Shown here piece after piece: positions 20,972-32,207 of a DNA stretch of 64,000 nt. How positions within the stretch are numbered: position 1 is the first letter of the stretch; each line of letters begins with the position of its first letter. A model generated the notes under the pieces. It had not been told where the DNA came from. It saw nothing but the letters and a program-made list of their open reading frames with translations, and made no database searches. Made by a program: the position numbers and the translations under genes. The stretch is from Krasilnikovozyma curviuscula (Eukaryota > Basidiomycota > Tremellomycetes > Cystofilobasidiales > Mrakiaceae): contig MVAQ01000039.1 in the NCBI GenBank assembly GCA_014825775.1, forward strand, positions 55,465-119,464, in the 5' to 3' direction.

Positions 20972-23578
20972 ATGGCCCACGGTCCTATCAACGGTGTGAA
21001 GATCACAGGTCAGTAATCTGCATTACTCTTGGGATAAGGAGGGACGCAAGGACACGGTGGTTGAGCAACAGTACGGGGGCAGAAAACCTTAGCGTCGGTG
21101 GAGCGGTCGCTGGTGCTATCCTCCGCTTTAAGGCTGGGCTGAACTCTGTTTCCGAGGACAAGGAACTCTGAGAAAGAGTGCTCTGGTCTGCTGTGAACCT
21201 AGCGTCAGAGATAGCGTTCCCCATCTGAGGGTTGGAGCACGAGATGTGTTGGAAGAACGTCTTTTCGTTCCGCGCATCATCAGAAACTGCTCTGGTGCTC
21301 GTCTGCCTGTTGAGTGTTTGCAGGGCCACGAGCTGTAGCCGTCGCGCACCAGAGTCCTTTGGAATGTGTGTTGGCTATCCTGGAGGTTCAGGGTTGGTTT
21401 CATAGGCCAAGTCTCTGGCGAAGTGGTGAAAATGCCTTTTCCAGCGTTGGTGTCTCTATGCTCATCTCCCGAGTCACCGTCTTGCATTAGTCTGACTATC
21501 AATGTTCACCATTTTGACTGACTCTCTTTGCTGTGTTACTTCTTATCTCAACTCTTGTTTGTTGTTTGGAAATCACGTCTGATCCCAACCAAACCCTCGG
21601 CACCTCCTTTCGCCATCAACCTCTGCCCTTCCCTCTGCCAACTCAACATTAGCCATTGATGATCCAAACAAGATCATCAAAGTAGATGGTTCGGATGGAA
21701 AGTCAGGAGAAGCTAGATCGTTATCCTACACGAACTGCAAAATCGCTGGAAACGGCTCTTTCGGTGTCGTTTTCTCTGCCAGGTTGGTCACTGATGGTGA
21801 GTATCTCTTCAGTTCTTTTGTCGAACAAGGAGACACGTGTAGTGGGGGTGTATAGATGATGAACATCTGGAAGAAAGTGATGCGTCCAGAGGTGGGGTCT
21901 ACACTTCGTGTGGTTACCAAAGTCTCGTGATGCTACAATCAATCCATCCAACCTTCTACCCTTGTATCGCCTCAAAGCACCTATTTCGTCGAATTCATTT
22001 ACTGACGCTACTCTGTCAATGTCTAATATAGACAACAAAGAAGGAGAAGAAATCGCTATCAAGAAGGTCTTACAGGATAAGAGATTCAAGGTGAGCAGCT
22101 CTGGACTAAGCCTGCGTCGTGGCGGGCAACAAAGAAGAGCTATTGGTTGACAAACATCTCTTTTCCCTTTTTGTGCATTTCCAATCAAAACTAGAACCGT
22201 GAACTGCAAATCATGAGACTTGTTTCCCACCCAAACGTTGTAGATCTCAAGGCCTTCTTCTACGCCAATGGTGATAAAGTACGTATGACGCCTTCTGATT
22301 GTGGTCCTTGTGTTTCCTTCAAATTCTAACTCAATGCTGCTTGTATTTTTTTAAGAAGGATGAAGTATACCTCAACCTGGTGCTTGAATACATACCCGAA
22401 ACCGTTTATCGTGCATCACGACACTACGCCAAACTCAAGCAGACCATGCCCATGATTCAAATCAAACTCTACATGTATCAACTTCTGAGATCCCTCGCTT
22501 ATATTCACTCTGTCGGAATATGTCGTGAGCTTTCAACTTACGACCCAATAATATGATGTACCACTCACCCTCCCCCTTTTTTCCATTTATCCAACGATGC
22601 AGACCGTGACATCAAACCTCAGAATCTTCTAATTCACCCTCAAACCGGTGTTCTCAAACTCATCGACTTCGGGTCAGCGAAAATTCTGGTAGCAGGCGAG
22701 CCAAACGTCTCCTACATCTGCTCGCGATACTACCGAGCTCCCGAGTTGATCTTCGGTGCTACAAACTACTCGACAAATATCGGTACGTCCCAAACTAATT
22801 TCTTTTTCAAAGTTTTTGAATCCCTGCTTACTGGTTATTGTTGCAGATATCTGGTCGACAGGATGTGTGATGGCCGAGTTGATGCTAGGTCAACCGCTAT
22901 TCCCTGGCGAAAGTGGAATTGATCAGCTAGTTGAGATTATCAAGGTACTAGGTACACCGACTCGTGAACAGATCAAGACCATGAACCCCAATGTGAGTCT
23001 TCTTTCTCACGTATTTGACACTCGCAGTGTCTAAACCATTTTCACTTTTCATGTACTTCTCGTTACTAGTACATGGAACACAAGTTCCCACAGATCAAAC
23101 CACACCCATTCTCCAAAGTGTTCAGGCCAAGAACCGCACCAGACGCAATCGACTTGATTTCTAAACTTCTCGAATATACACCTGGCGATCGATTGTCAGC
23201 ACACGAAGCGATGTGTCATCCATTCTTTGATGAGTTGAAGACTGAGGGCGGCAGACTACCAAGTGGGAAAGAGTTCCCACCCCTTTTCAAGTGCGTAGAT
23301 GAATTTGTTGACCATGGAAAGAAGGATTTTCGTACTAACTTTTGACTTGACCTATTAAGCTTTACTCGTGAAGAACTGTCTACTCGTCCGGATCTGATTC
23401 ACAAGCTTGTGCCAAGCTGGACTGAGCCTGAACTTGCTAGCCGTGGAATTCAATTGGAAGGTTTTGGTACGTTTCTTGGTTTTTGCTAGGATCCAAACAT
23501 TGGAATCTGACATCAGTGATTCCTTCCCGTCCATCAGTGCCAATACCGCTCGAACAGCTACGCATTTCGCTTGACTAG
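20972..23578 (+). CDS. GSK3: GSK3-family protein kinase, tandem copy B (canonical)
   Basis: Second GSK3 in direct tandem with copy A. Starts [12 protein letters not shown], similar to copy A ([11 protein letters not shown]), then after a long first intron (21009-21652, 644 nt) [19 protein letters not shown]. Kinase landmarks: [98 protein letters not shown], and [22 protein letters not shown]. It is closer to the general GSK3 consensus than copy A and is probably the conserved housekeeping copy. The residue before DFG is Ile, as in copy A. Exon boundaries match copy A, which supports gene duplication including introns. Ends LRISLD, the same last residues as copy A, at 23576-23578. Confidence 0.94.
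21009..21652 (+). other. Long first intron of GSK3 copy B
   Basis: 644 nt between GTCAGT and CTCAACATTAG, about six to ten times the usual intron here (the equivalent intron in copy A is 112 nt). It has a GC-richer first half with open frames on the minus strand. It could hold a regulatory element, an unrecognised exon or a promoter; nothing specific is visible. Confidence 0.6.
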
Positions 23579-23950
23579 ACCCCAAACCAGTCGTAGGTCT
23601 ATTGTCAGTTCGAATGTTGTTCAGCTCAAGCGCCAGGGATGAGACATGAAGTCTCGCCAACCCCACTGTAGCCTAACTTCCAGTCTTCTATCAATTCAAA
23701 ATACAGCATATGTCCTTTCTTTTCCTTCTTTCTCTTCCTTGTTCCTTCCGAAGCAGCATCACCTGGGTTCTCTTGTCGTCCTTCGACTTCTTTTGAACGT
23801 GTTTTCTTCCCTTTTACAATAATCATAACCGCATGTGTATGTTGGTGAGATGAAGGCGATGAAGACTTTGTGATATTGTTCTGGAATCCCCGAAAGTTCC
23901 GCACTACATCAAGACAATAGGCAACATCTGAACATCAGAGATTACGTGGG
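23579..23950. other. Intergenic, 3' of GSK3 copy B
   Basis: A minus-strand frame (23626-23904) encodes a Lys/Glu-rich stretch but has no ATG; it might be a last exon of the possible small gene upstream of it. Otherwise nothing supported. Confidence 0.3.
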
Positions 23951-23956
23951 CAGACT

Positions 23957-24299
23957 AAAGCCGACTGTGAGGAGAGAGTACCTGCCAAAAAAAAATAAAA
24001 AATGCTTCAGGTGGTTGAGAGAAAACGGGCGATGAAAGATTTGTTTACATCCAAAGAAGAATCGTACGTCCTGTAAGCCTTCTTTCGCAGTAAGAAGTGT
24101 GTCCATCCGCCGTCAGCGCTCTCGACATCGCCGTTCTCATCGGAAGCTGTCAACTCAAGACAGTCACCGGACTTATATAATCTATAACATTCCTCAAGAG
24201 GAGCGGAGTTCATCAAGATCTGGTGGACTTGGTCGTTCTACGATCGGACCAGGATACCCCGCCTTTTTGGAGAGCCATTGAGCAAGCAGGGCAGACATC
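23957..24299 (-). CDS. Possible small hypothetical gene
   Basis: From ATG 24299 the frame reads MSALLAQWLSKKAGYPGPI; using GTAGAA as donor and ATAAG as acceptor it joins SGDCLELTASDENGDVESADGGWTHFLLRKKAYRTYDSSLD (24 to 24.17 kb). A GTAAAC donor and TTTTTTGGCAG acceptor add VLSPHSRL and a TAG. This gives about 68 residues. The second ORF is convincing as coding; the joins are less so, and an alternative start MNSAPLEECYRLYKSGD (ATG 24213) reads straight into it. No family recognised. Confidence 0.4.
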
Positions 24300-24865
24300 T
24301 TTGCAGAAGATACTGGATGGAACCTCCAGAAGCCTACATGTCTCTAGCGAGGCCTTCCTATCTTTTTATCAATCAACGCCCGACCCATTGCAATCCTCTC
24401 TCATGTTGTCTTTGCTCTCAACTCTCGATTGACATCTTTTCGTCCTGGTTGATCTTTCTTGTTTACTCCTTTAGGGACTTCTCGTAACGGAGTTCTCTCG
24501 TTCGCTGTTCTGTCATCTCGATGCTTTGAGATATCTCTTCTCTCATGCATTCTGAGCTGCTCACATTCCCATCTCGCTTTCTATCACCCGCATAATATCG
24601 GGTATTCGGATATCATACATCTTGCACTTCAACAACTTTCATTTGTAACCATTGCTTGTGATTGTGTCTTTCTGACTGATGTATTTTGCTCGGCCCCAGT
24701 TCTCTTTCCATTTTCTCCCCGTATCAAATGTGCAGAAATAGGCCTACTGAAGTAAAGTAGCTAAATGAGGAAGAACCATCGGCCATCTTTAATAAGAATC
24801 TAGGATGATAGCATTCGAAGAACTCATGTTGAGCCATGACTTCTCTGATCGACATCACAGCCAAA
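24300..24865. other. Intergenic, nothing supported
   Basis: Plus-strand ORFs such as 24459-24755 are rich in Ser, Cys and Phe, typical of random pyrimidine-rich DNA. No RNA gene, repeat or spliced gene visible. Confidence 0.5.
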
Positions 24866-26526
24866 TCAAAGCGACTCTTCAGCTGGGCTGATATTTATTG
24901 CCAACTCTGTTGAATCTTCTGCTCCTTTGGGGTCTGCTAGAATGACTGCTCCTTCCGCAGCTGACGGGACAGGCGGCCCAGAGTGTTGACTACTTTGATC
25001 CTCGCCTTCTCCAATCTCTTCCTGTTCCTCTCCCTCATCATAGACCTTTTCCTCTTTCATTTTCACGTGCTCATCATCCATCCAATCCTCACCATCAACA
25101 GGAGGAGGTGCGTCGTATCTTGCATTCGATCTCCTCGACCGCTTAACCCTCCCACCGTCGTACTCCTCCTCGAAATCATCTTCGTAGTACCCATTTGAAG
25201 CCTTGTAGGATGAAGATGATGCGCGGATGGAACGTCGTTGGGGAAGGGCTTTAGCCTTTTTTCGCTTTTTGGGTTTGGGTGCGGCGCCGTAGGTATCTTC
25301 ATCGTCATCGTCGTTGTCGTAGATCTGATCGTCATCATCTTCGTCGGAGTAGTATTCGGTTTGAGCTTGTTGTTGCCGTTTGTTGCTGGCTTTGTGGGAT
25401 TTGAAAGGTGGTGGATCGTCTGTTATGATTTGGTACAAAGGTGATTGAACACCGAATGCGGCGAGCGCGAAGCAAAAGAACAATAGATGAGAATTCATCT
25501 TTTCAAAAAACCAGAACCTCTCCATGCCCCTGAATAGAAGAGACGGGTCAAACGTACCTAAGGAGAAATCTTCATCACCAGAATCATCAAAGACAACTAG
25601 CCGATCGCTCTCCAACTCAACCGCCGCGCCTTCTCCTGAAAACTCATCCTCCAAGTATTCAATGACCGGCCGAGGTGGACGTGGTGGTTTTGGTGATGAC
25701 TGTGATGTTCTTCCTCGTCCTCGAGAGGCATTCTGGGACTTTCGTCCACGAGTACCGGTTTGGGAACGAGATGAGGATGCTCCACCTGCGGACAAAAGAG
25801 CCATAAGAAGCGAAGCAATTTGAAGAGGAAGAGTAAACAGGAAAAGATATTTTTGAATCAGATTCCATTGGTGTTTTTATTCGCCCCAAGCATCAAATAG
25901 ACTCACCAACGAAGAAGTCACCATCTTTTTCATCGTCATCGTACACAACCGTCGCGTCAGCTTCCAAATCAGCAAAGATATCATCATCATCCAAGAAGAC
26001 TGGGGGTGACCTGTTGGGATCTCTTTTTTTAGAAGCCTTCTTTGGGGGCGTGTCAGGTTCGGGAGGAGGCAAGCCGTGCTGCTTTGCGAACCAAATTTCT
26101 CTCTTCTTGAGAACCGAAGTGGACCTAGGTTGAGGTAGCTTAGGAGCTAGAGCAGACGCTGTTGAAGTTGAGGCTGATAGATGTTGAGGACCGTTTGAAG
26201 TTGGCGGTTTGGGCTTGACGACTTCACGTCCAGACTTCCTTCGAGGGCCTTCCAAGATGGCCTGCATGACGGCTCGTTCCCTCTCTCTTCTGATTCGTCG
26301 TTCCTCATCTCGAGCGGGATCAAGTGTCGCTGCTGGCGGCTTCTTCTCCAGTAGAGCCTTCTCTTCCGCTGAGAGCTGTATGCCCATGGAAAGCAGTAGC
26401 CTCCTGTTTTCTGCGATGTTTCTTAGTCTTTGAGCTTCACTGCAAATGGTCAATGAAATACATGTTAGCAAGACTATGTCTTTGAAGCTCAGTGAAATCC
26501 ACTCACTAGTCCTCATCGTCGCTCAT
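24866..26526 (-). CDS. Acidic, AT-hook-like nuclear protein of unknown function
   Basis: From ATG 26526, MSDDEDY is spliced to EAQRLRNIAENRRLLLSMGI, a motif (RLxNIAxNxxLLxxxGI) also seen at the N termini of several chromatin-linked fungal proteins such as Cmr1/WDR76. A long basic then acidic region follows: ERRIRRERERAVMQAIL, KPKPPTSNG, LKKREIWFAKQHGLPPPEPD, FLDDDDIFADLEAD. After a further intron comes TRGRKSQNASRGRGRTSQSS (RGR/GR clusters) and a very acidic stretch (EYYSDEDDDDQIYDNDDDDEDTY), a KPKKRKKAK nuclear-localisation-like run, and an acidic tail ending AEESL. No globular domain visible beyond the N terminus. WD repeats are absent, so it is not Cmr1 itself. Probably chromatin-associated; this is inference. 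Confidence 0.75.
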
Positions 26527-26967
26527 TCTGGCGCGTGAGCAGGGTGGATGGTCGTTGGCGGTCAAAATAAGAAACAAGGTCGAGCAGACTTGTTAGAGCG
26601 GATTCTTTTTAATGGAACTTGGTTTTCAAGAGCTGAGTCTGATCTCAGCTTTCATTAGAGTGTAATCTCATGTTCATCCAGGATCGGCAGTCTAGAACCT
26701 CGTCAACCTCTTCAGTCGCGCGTCGTTCATTGTTTTGGGTCAGAAGCACTGTATTAGAGAGAGCAGAACGAACGAACTGATATACATATGTATATATCAA
26801 GCATTAATCACCTTATTCATATTGTTCTCTAAATGTCTCTCAGGGCACAAGGGAAATTACATTTATAAAAAGGAAGCCTTGGGTTCGTGCGACCCCTTGG
26901 CAGCAATCTGGACATTGCTGTGTTGCTTCCCCTCACGCTCCCAACCCGAATATACATATCCAGCAAG
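26527..26967. promoter_or_regulatory. Divergent promoter region
   Basis: 441 bases between ATG 26526 (minus) and ATG 26968 (plus). Contains AT-rich patches (ATATACATATGTATATATC near 26781) that could include TATA-like elements. No defined site. Confidence 0.45.
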
Positions 26968-29730
26968 ATGTCAGAGGAACCTTCTGCAGTCAACAACTCT
27001 TCCTCATCTCCACCTATCTCCCCTGAAGCTGCTTCCCATCTCGCTATCATTGCAGCCCTCGAAACAATCGCAGAATCAATCTCAAAGGACAAATCTACTT
27101 TAGAATCCATCTCAAACACTGTGGACAGCAACGACGTATGGGAGCAGGTATCGAACTTCCTGAAATCAATTGGAGACGGTCTCAGGAAGGGTAAGGGTGG
27201 ACCTGCTGCTGTTCTGCCTAAAAGACCTCACTGACGATACTCCTTCTACCAATAGAATCTCTGCGGATCCCTTTAGGCCAGAGCGTCTTACCTAAACTTC
27301 TCACCTTATTTCTTAGTACAATCCTCTCCCAATCAGTAGAAGCAGGGGCACCTGCTTTGCCAGTTGGTTCAAGGGCATCAGCAGCGAAAGAAATCTGTAG
27401 AGTCTCTGGAAATTTATGCTTTGATTGTGGTAGGTGACCCTCCTCCCTAATTCCACCTTCTATACCAGGTGATAAGACTGATTTCTTCTCATGGGCCATC
27501 TTCTGTGTCCTCTCGCAGACGAGAATCGAGACCAACTCCTTGCTTTCAAGTTCCCATTAACTCTCCTCCACCTCCTCCAGACGTTCTTACCAGCGTCACC
27601 TCATTATCCACCAAAGAACCTCTCTCTTCTCCGAGTATCTATCGGCTCCCTTTTGAACATCTGTTTAGACCATGGTGCGTCCATTGCTCTCTCATCTTGC
27701 TTCTCATCCGAGCCAAACTGACATTCGTGGCGCCTTTCGATAGAACCAAGCCAGAAATCCGTCTTAGAAAACGCAGGACTACCGGTTATTCTAGGCCTAT
27801 CGAACGCGTTGTTCCTACCGGGTGATTGGGAGGCCGAGGATATCGAGGAGAGAGCGGCGATAGCTGAATGGGGCTGGAAGATTTTGAATGAAGTCTCGTT
27901 AATTGGTGAGCCGCATCCTTCTGGTTCATCTTCAGCTCACTTTTACACGAGCATCATCTCCCTTCGTTCATGTGTGCTGAACTGGTGTAAATTGTAGATG
28001 GAATCTCAAAGCATATCGAGCCTACTCTTCTTCCACTCATCCTTCCCCCAATACTCAGATTCCTCCCCGACGGATCATCAGCGACATCACCTCTAGCAGT
28101 TTCACCAGTCGGCTCAGAAACCATCTCGACGCTCAAAGACGAGCACCCTTCGCTCGCAACACGAACCGCCTTAACCTCCAGCTCGCTTAACATCCTGCAG
28201 ACGTGTGTGCAGGTGGTTGAGTCATTTGTGATGGATGAAGAAGAATGGCAAGTTGCTCTGGGCACTATGAGCGGTGTGAGAGCATCGAGAAGCTGGGTCT
28301 TCGCGTCCACACCTCCGTCACCATTCAAACGATTACCCTCACCACCCGCGCCCGAGAGCAAAGAGTCGATCCAGACGTCTTCTGTGCCTGTCCCAATCCT
28401 TTCAATTTTTCTGGATATCATCGAAAAATCGTCAATCAAGGAAGCGTCGGCGTCGTTTGTCGAAAGTGCAGAGGGCATTGCCACCTTGGGATCTGCGAAG
28501 GGGGGTATCATCAAAGCTGTCGTCGCTGTCGCCGGAAACGATCTGCTCAATTCTGAGCTGCTCAAACCAACTGGTCCGAAGGAAGGAGGCGAGAGCTGGT
28601 TCGTAGAAAGGATGATGAGCTGGTTGAAGATGGCGAAAGGTGATAGTACAAGCACCGCTCATCTAAAAGACAAGGCTTCAACGTCGACATCAACAAGAGA
28701 CGATCTCGCCATCTGCTCTGTACTGTCCCTTGGAAACCTTGCTCGCAACGAACAGACATGTCTCTCCTTAATCTCTACGCTCCCTTCCCTCCTACCTTAC
28801 CTCACCTCCACGACTGATGTCAAGCTTCAGCATGGTCTCGTCGGGTTCTTGAAGAACCTTAGTCTTCCGGATGGAAATAAAGCCAAGTTGGGTGATGAGG
28901 AGATTCTCCAGAAGGTTTGCGTAGAAATGGGTGTTTGGACCAAAGAGAGAGATATGGTAGGGAGTGTTCAGGGAGGAGCCGTTGGAATCGCGAAGCACCT
29001 GTGTAAAGGAAGTGGTGAGTAAACTCTACTTCTACAGGTGTACATTGTTTTATACTGAAAATTGTCCTGTATATCAACAGTGGAGAACTCACTCCGGTTT
29101 GTCGTCCCTCGAAGTGACATCGCCCCCTCGCCACTGTCACTTCTTCTCCCGTTAATCAAGCGAACAGATGACGTCGCTCTACGATCAGAGTCGGCCCGAA
29201 TCCTTGTCAACGTTATTAAATCCCTCTCCTCTTCCTCAGCCTCTTCACCTAATATTTTACCGGACCAACTCAACGACGCAAAAAAGATCATTACCACTTC
29301 TGAAGTCATCAATGCACTGTGCAACCTGGTCAGGACGAGTAGGAAGTACTTAATCTTGGTAAATGAAGGAGTGGTTGCTCTCGTATTGCTCTGTCTCTTT
29401 CCCGGAGGGGCAAAACTCGTCGCGGAAGGCTTGGCGACTTCTCATTCCACCACAACAACATCAGCGGAAGAACCACCAACACCGTCTTCATCAAAGGTGT
29501 TCGTTAGTGCCTTACAGGCGCTTACATCGCTCTTGTTGGAACCCTCTTCGGTGGTCCAATCCCAGCTCAAGATGAATGTGCTCTCGCTTCTGTCAGCGAT
29601 GGGCAAAGAAGCCGATGAAGCGTTGAAAAGCAACGTTGAGAACGCGCTGGTTCAGCTCAGAGTTAAGGAGGGTGGGGATGCGGCGATGATGCAAGTTGTA
29701 GGGGGCATCTTGAATGATTTGCAGAAGTAG
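26968..29730 (+). CDS. SmgGDS/Rap1GDS1-like armadillo protein
   Basis: Predicted armadillo-repeat chaperone/exchange factor for small GTPases with C-terminal polybasic tails. Starts MSEEPSAVNN, then PEAASHLAIIAALETIAESI and VWEQVSNFLKSIGDGL. Later exons show repeat-like helices: ASAAKEICRVSGNLCFDCDENRDQLL, LSLLRVSIGSLLNICLDH, ICSVLSLGNLARNEQTCLSLI, LQHGLVGFLKNLSLPDGNKAKL, RSESARILVNVIKSLSSS, EVINALCNLVRTSRKYLILVNEGVVALVLL and EADEALKSNVENALVQLR. The pattern of CRVSGNLCFD, LGNLARN, HGLVGFLKNL and ALCNL is what I associate with SmgGDS. Five or six exons. It ends 103 bases from the convergent hydrolase gene. GTPase partners unknown. Confidence 0.72.
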
Positions 29731-29833
29731 GAACTTGTTGGATTTGCGGAGGATGAGTAATAGTGTCAAATTTGAAGATTCAATGCATTTGAGGTGATAT
29801 TCAGTTTTTGGTTAAGTGATCCAATCGAAATGA

Positions 29834-31515
29834 TTAGACTCTTATCCACGAGGCGGAGTAGAAATGCTTGACCGTCCACTCAATCATCTTCGCGTAGGTT
29901 TCTTGGGCAGAATAATGCTGGTTGAGAGCGTGCCCAGTGTTAACTGGAAGATAAGTATCAAAGTTGGAAGCTCTTGGGTACACTTGTTGAACAAGGGAGG
30001 GAATTGAAGTAGCATTTGACCCGGTGGGGACAGCATAGCAATCTCCACCGCAGAAGATGAAGTCGCGATTTCCCGTTACGACAAGAACGGGACCTGTGAA
30101 GTTCGCAGCTGGACCAGGAAGATCACCGAGAGTAATGACGTTCTGATTGAGGAGAGCACGTGAGTCGCGGAATATCAGCATTTTGCAAAGGAGGGCAGTC
30201 TCACCGCCATTGTGACAGGCTGTTCCTGTTGACGAGCAGTCTCAAAAACCTCGTTCGAGTAGTAGGGGAAGTACATAAAGTTCATTTGGTTCGTAATTTT
30301 CTGTTCGAAATGCAATTAAGTTCAAGTTGAAGCTTGCGGGCCAAGAAATGAAACCTCACTCCCAGAGTTACCAAATAGGTGCTCTTCAGCATCTTGGCAG
30401 TCCAGCGGTGAGGGAAGACTTCCAACGCACTGGTATACACGGCTGAGGCAGTATTGTAGGCAACAAATGATGTGTTAAGACTGAAACCGGTCAGGATGGC
30501 TCCATCCAAAGCATTTGCAACGGTGTTGGTTAGCCCTTGAGTCTGAACTGAACCGTAGGAGTTGCCAACACCTTCAAAGGTCAAATTGTAAGAAGATTAA
30601 AGAAATTTAGTATCGTCCAACAGAGCTAGAGTTAGAAAAGAGTCTACTCACCGATCACTTTCTTGTAGACGACGCCGTCGATGCTGCCGTCTCTCATTTT
30701 TCTACGAGCTTGGTCAAAATGGCGAGCTCTGTAGCTGATTGAGTTTCACTACCGGTCTTGTCGGAAAAATTTAGATGGAGCTGTATAGTTGGACAATGAA
30801 GGATTGGATCTAACTCACGTTTAAGTTCCGGATGGATGATCAGAAGCACCGGTTCCCAATCTGTCAAATCTGAAGGTGATGAGTCCAGCTTCGGCTGGAG
30901 CTCGGACATAAGAATATTCCTCAGTTGACGGGGTGATGAAGTCCCAATACTCTGAAATGAGATGCCGGTCCAGAAAAAGATGAGCGCCAGGAAACAAACG
31001 GTCTCAAAGTAGCGCAGAAGAACCTACACCTGAATCAGAACCAATTCCGTGAGTCAAGATCTGGATAGTAGATCCAGAGCCAGTTCCTCTTTGTAAGGTT
31101 TTTTTCTTCGGATAGCAGACCGTACCAGATATGTTGTATGTTGCTGAAAGTGTAGCTGTTTGGTTTGAGACGTACTTCTCAGTGAAGTTGGTGCTGTATG
31201 GGAATGACACGACCTGTTCCAGCCACATCGATTGTATGACAGTCTCTGTAGAGGTGTTCAAACATCAGGCACCAGAAAGAGATGGAAAGGTATTAAGGAA
31301 GAAGCGGGGGGGAAAGGGAACGCACGATTGGCGTTGACGTCCACATTTTGGAAAACTTTGTTCTTAGATTGAATAGAGATCTCGTACTTCTTCCTGACAC
31401 AATGAGCATTGCTCGGCCCAACTCTGGAATTATCGTAACCAGGAGCGCTGCCATAGGCCTGCACTTGGGCGATGAAGGCCGGTGCGAATGCGAGCAAAGG
31501 AAGAATGCTGAGCAT
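29834..31515 (-). CDS. Secreted alpha/beta-hydrolase (serine hydrolase)
   Basis: Extracellular alpha/beta-fold hydrolase with a signal peptide from ATG 31515 (MLSILPLLAFAPAFIAQVQA). After a beta-rich start (TATLSATYNISGTVCYP) comes IQILTHGIGSDS, YWDFITPSTEEYSYV, FRFDRLGTGASDHPEL, then a nucleophile elbow GNSYGS, and later VLVVTGNRDFIFCGGDCY (acid) and LPVNTGHALNQHY (His). The Ser-Asp-His set is therefore present and in order. Many NxS/T sequons suit secretion. About eight exons; ends SASWIRV at 29834. Substrate unknown: possibly an ester or peptide. A longer frame to ATG 31611 would bury the signal peptide, so I prefer 31515. Confidence 0.83.
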
Positions 31516-32207
31516 CTCAAGGGCAATTCGATTGGTGTGGTGCTTGAAGGAAGAAACGTGCTCACTATTTGAGTCCGTACGGTCAACCACAAGGAGCAGC
31601 TTCATAGGCATCGGAATAATGCCACACGTAATAACGGTGCTACTCCGGTATGAGAATTGATATGCGCCAGAGGTGGGACACAGTCAGCATCGCGACGGTG
31701 TTCAAAACGACGTCACTTTCGCTGCCTTTAGACGACCTCAGTCTAATGAAGTGATGCGGGCAAAAACCATGCCATCCGACAACGATCACTCGGCCGCAAG
31801 GAACACTGGGAGTATTGCCATTGTGGCTACGCGTCAAGTCGAGTATTGTGCCTGTACTGTCAAAGATTAAAAAAGCCATCAACAGGATGAATGAGCCCTA
31901 CAGTTCAAGCATACATACAGACACCATGAAAGCAAATGAAAGCCAGAAAAGAGAAGAAAAAAGGGTAATATACCTTGAACGGGGTGAAAACAAAAAGAGA
32001 TGATTCGCCTCGATCAGATAGAAAGCAGACGATTGAGTTTAATTAAAGAAATTTAACAGATATACGTAAGACCAATCGGAAAGGGGGCTACGTGTGGTAT
32101 AAGCAACGGGGACTGGGTATTGAGGCAAGATTACTGGAGCTGAGGTGGAACGGACTGTTGGGTGGGGTGTTGTTGTCTCCGTACATGTTCATGGGAACAC
32201 ACTAGCA
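31516..32207. other. Intergenic between hydrolase promoter and SNARE 3' end
   Basis: About 690 bases. The stretch 31890-32060 is A-rich. ORFs on both strands are short and unlike proteins. No RNA gene or repeat recognised. Confidence 0.5.

Noticed and set aside
21003..21502. Minus-strand ORFs inside the first intron of GSK3 copy B
   Set aside because: No recognisable protein, no splice support, first starts not all ATG. Kept only as a note on the long intron.
18415..23578. Recent tandem duplication by unequal crossing over
   Set aside because: The two copies differ throughout, including introns and flanks, so the duplication is not recent.
24866..26526. Cmr1/WDR76 assignment based on the RLRNIAENRRLL motif
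   Set aside because: There are no WD repeats; the motif is short and found in several unrelated N termini.
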